The position numbers and the translations under genes are program-made. This document shows, in pieces, positions 5,982 through 7,609 of a stretch of 7,609 nucleotides of DNA. Under the pieces are notes generated by a model. That model made no database searches. It saw nothing but the letters and a program-made list of their open reading frames with translations, and had not been told where the DNA came from. How positions within the stretch are numbered: position 1 is the stretch's first letter; every line of letters begins with the position of its first letter. Location of the stretch: positions 1-7,609 of the forward strand of contig CALDFS010000188.1 of the NCBI GenBank assembly GCA_937942105.1, read 5' to 3'. This stretch comes from an uncultured Ruminococcus sp. (GTDB lineage: Bacteria > Bacillota > Clostridia > Oscillospirales > Ruminococcaceae).

Positions 5982-7609
5982 ATGGACAAAAAGCCATACC
6001 TGATAACAACGGCTATTGCCTACGCTTCAAAGAAGCCACATGTCGGCAATACCTATGATGTAGTCTGTGCCGACGCGATTGCGAGGCTGAGGCGAATGCA
6101 GGGCTATGATGTATTCTTCCTTACCGGAACCGATGAGCACGGTCAGAAGATCGAGGAGCTTGCCGCCGCTTCGGGAATCACTCCCAAGCAGCATGTTGAC
6201 AATGTTGCCGGCGAGATAAAGAGCACCTGCGATATGCTGAACGTTTCCTATTCAAGATTTATAAGAACCACCGATGAAGACCATGAAAGGTGCGTTCAGA
6301 AGATATTTAAAAGGCTTTATGACCAGGGCGATATCTATAAGGGCGAATATGAGGGATGGTATTGCGTTCCCTGTGAAAGCTTCTTCACCGAAACCCAGCT
6401 TGTTGACGGCAAATGCCCCGACTGCGGCAGGGAAGTAAAGAAGGCCAAGGAAGAAGCCTACTTTTTAAGACTTTCAAAGTATCAGAAACAGCTTGAAGAG
6501 CTATTTGAAAGCAACCCCGATTTCATCCAGCCGGAATCCCGCAAGAAGGAAATGCTGAATAACTTCATCAAGCCGGGATTGCAGGATCTGTGCATAACCC
6601 GCTCATCCTTCAAATGGGGAATACCGGTCGACTTTGACCCTAAACACGTTGTTTATGTATGGATAGACGCCCTTTCCAACTACATCTCGGGCTTAGGCTA
6701 TGATGTTGATAACCCCAGCGAGCAGTACAAGTATTACTGGCAGAACTGCACACATGTTATCGGAAAGGATATTCTGCGATTCCATTCGATTTACTGGATA
6801 GTAGAGCTGATGGCGCTGGGTCTTCCCCTGCCCAAGCAGATTTTCGCCCATCCGTGGCTTCTTTTCGGCAAGGATAAGATGTCTAAATCCGTGGGCAACA
6901 CCATCTATGCCGACGAGCTGGTTGAAAAGTTCGGCGTGGACGCTACAAGATATTATATGCTTTCTGAGATGCCGTTTACCAACGACGGTTCAATCACCTA
7001 CGAAGCTATTATCGATAGATATAACGCCGACCTTGCAAACACCATCGGCAACCTTGTAAACCGCACCGTTGCAATGGTGAATAAGTACTTTGAAGGTTAC
7101 GTTGACGCTCCGCATGACAAGACCGAGCTTGACTATGATTTGGAAGCCAAGGCGGTCGAGGCGGCGCGTAGCATGGCAAAGCACTTTGATGAGTTCAAGC
7201 TTGCGGACGGATGCGCGGATGTCCTCAACTTAGCGCGGCGCGCAAACAAGTATATTGACGAAACCGAGCCGTGGGCGCTCGCCAAGACCGAGGAAGGAAA
7301 ATCCCGCCTTGTTACGCTGCTTTATGAGCTTATCGAGGCGATACGCTTTATAGGAATCCTGCTGGCACCCATCATGCCCGAGACATCCAAGAAGATTCTT
7401 GCCCAGATCAACACCGATCTTGATGGCTTTGACACCCTTTGCGCTTTCGGCGGATATGCCGCAGGCTCGAAGGTGGGCAATGCCGAGCCGCTGTTTGCAA
7501 GAATCGACTCAAAGAAGCTCTTGGATGAGCTTAACGCCGAGATGGAAGCAGTCAAGGCTGCTTTAAAGGCGGAGATCCCCTTCCTGTACCGCGTCCATGA
7601 ACGGCCCCA
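5982..7609 (+). CDS. metG: Methionyl-tRNA synthetase, cut by window edge; last ~12 codons suspicious
   Basis: This enzyme charges tRNA(Met) with methionine using ATP in the cytoplasm and is essential for initiation and elongation. The ATG at 5982 has an AAAGGAAG site (5967-5974) 7 bases upstream. The 542 visible codons include the HIGH-equivalent PHVGN (19-23) and FLTGTDEHGQKI (46-57). Four zinc-site cysteines follow as C-x-x-C pairs (Cys128, Cys131, Cys145, Cys148), then the KMSKS loop (299-303). The anticodon-binding helical domain spans about 340-480. The frame is intact up to DSKKLLDELNAEMEAVKAALKA (509-530), normal for the linker before the C-terminal tRNA-binding domain. From residue 531 (position 7572) it reads EIPFLYRVHERP. 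This does not resemble the expected synthetase continuation (an ITIDDF-type start of the tRNA-binding domain) and instead resembles ribonuclease R. The true 3' part of metG is therefore not reliably represented. Confidence 0.96.
   Translation, partial: MDKKPYLITTAIAYASKKPHVGNTYDVVCADAIARLRRMQGYDVFFLTGTDEHGQKIEELAAASGITPKQHVDNVAGEIKSTCDMLNVSYSRFIRTTDEDHERCVQKIFKRLYDQGDIYKGEYEGWYCVPCESFFTETQLVDGKCPDCGREVKKAKEEAYFLRLSKYQKQLEELFESNPDFIQPESRKKEMLNNFIKPGLQDLCITRSSFKWGIPVDFDPKHVVYVWIDALSNYISGLGYDVDNPSEQYKYYWQNCTHVIGKDILRFHSIYWIVELMALGLPLPKQIFAHPWLLFGKDKMSKSVGNTIYADELVEKFGVDATRYYMLSEMPFTNDGSITYEAIIDRYNADLANTIGNLVNRTVAMVNKYFEGYVDAPHDKTELDYDLEAKAVEAARSMAKHFDEFKLADGCADVLNLARRANKYIDETEPWALAKTEEGKSRLVTLLYELIEAIRFIGILLAPIMPETSKKILAQINTDLDGFDTLCAFGGYAAGSKVGNAEPLFARIDSKKLLDELNAEMEAVKAALKAEIPFLYRVHERP

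Noticed and set aside
1..7609. tRNA or rRNA genes, CRISPR arrays, insertion sequences, attachment sites
   Set aside because: I saw no cloverleaf with a CCA end, no regularly spaced repeats, no transposase and no flanking target duplications in any part of the window.

Overview
This window looks like a chromosomal segment of a Gram-positive Clostridia-type bacterium, most likely a carbohydrate-fermenting Oscillospiraceae/Ruminococcus-like gut or rumen organism. The reasons are a cellobiose phosphorylase very close to the clostridial enzymes, strong AGGAGG/AAAGGA ribosome binding sites, sigma-A-like promoters, a BlaI/BlaR1-type pair and a clostridial-style methionyl-tRNA synthetase. The assignment comes from protein resemblance and gene signals, not from a marker gene. 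The gene at each end of the window is cut.

Layout: (1) positions 1-1028, minus strand: the N-terminal 342 codons of cellobiose phosphorylase (GH94), with a good promoter upstream at 1118-1146. (2) 1281-1499, plus strand: a small two-helix membrane protein of the DUF378/YuzA type, with a problematic start codon and a clear terminator just after it. (3) 1709-5812, plus strand: a two-gene regulatory operon. A 54-bp near-perfect inverted repeat lies over its promoter. It is followed by a BlaI/MecI/CopY-family repressor and then a giant BlaR1/MecR1-like M56 membrane metalloprotease. A strong terminator closes the operon at 5822-5865. (4) 5900-7609, plus strand: a promoter and methionyl-tRNA synthetase (metG), cut by the right edge.

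The regulatory operon is the most interesting part. In the family paradigm, the membrane protease senses an extracellular ligand, becomes activated, and causes cleavage of the BlaI-type repressor, which frees the promoter. Here the protease has an ectodomain of about 900 residues instead of the usual single penicillin-binding domain of about 250 residues. I cannot find the penicillin-binding catalytic motif set in it. It contains a DxDxDG calcium-loop-like motif, an acidic linker and two related C-terminal modules. No beta-lactamase or other obvious target gene lies beside it. The operon therefore looks autoregulated, with an unknown signal and possibly distant targets.

A second point needs attention. 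The last dozen codons of the metG frame read as a motif typical of ribonuclease R, not of methionyl-tRNA synthetase, which suggests a chimeric or mis-joined sequence end.
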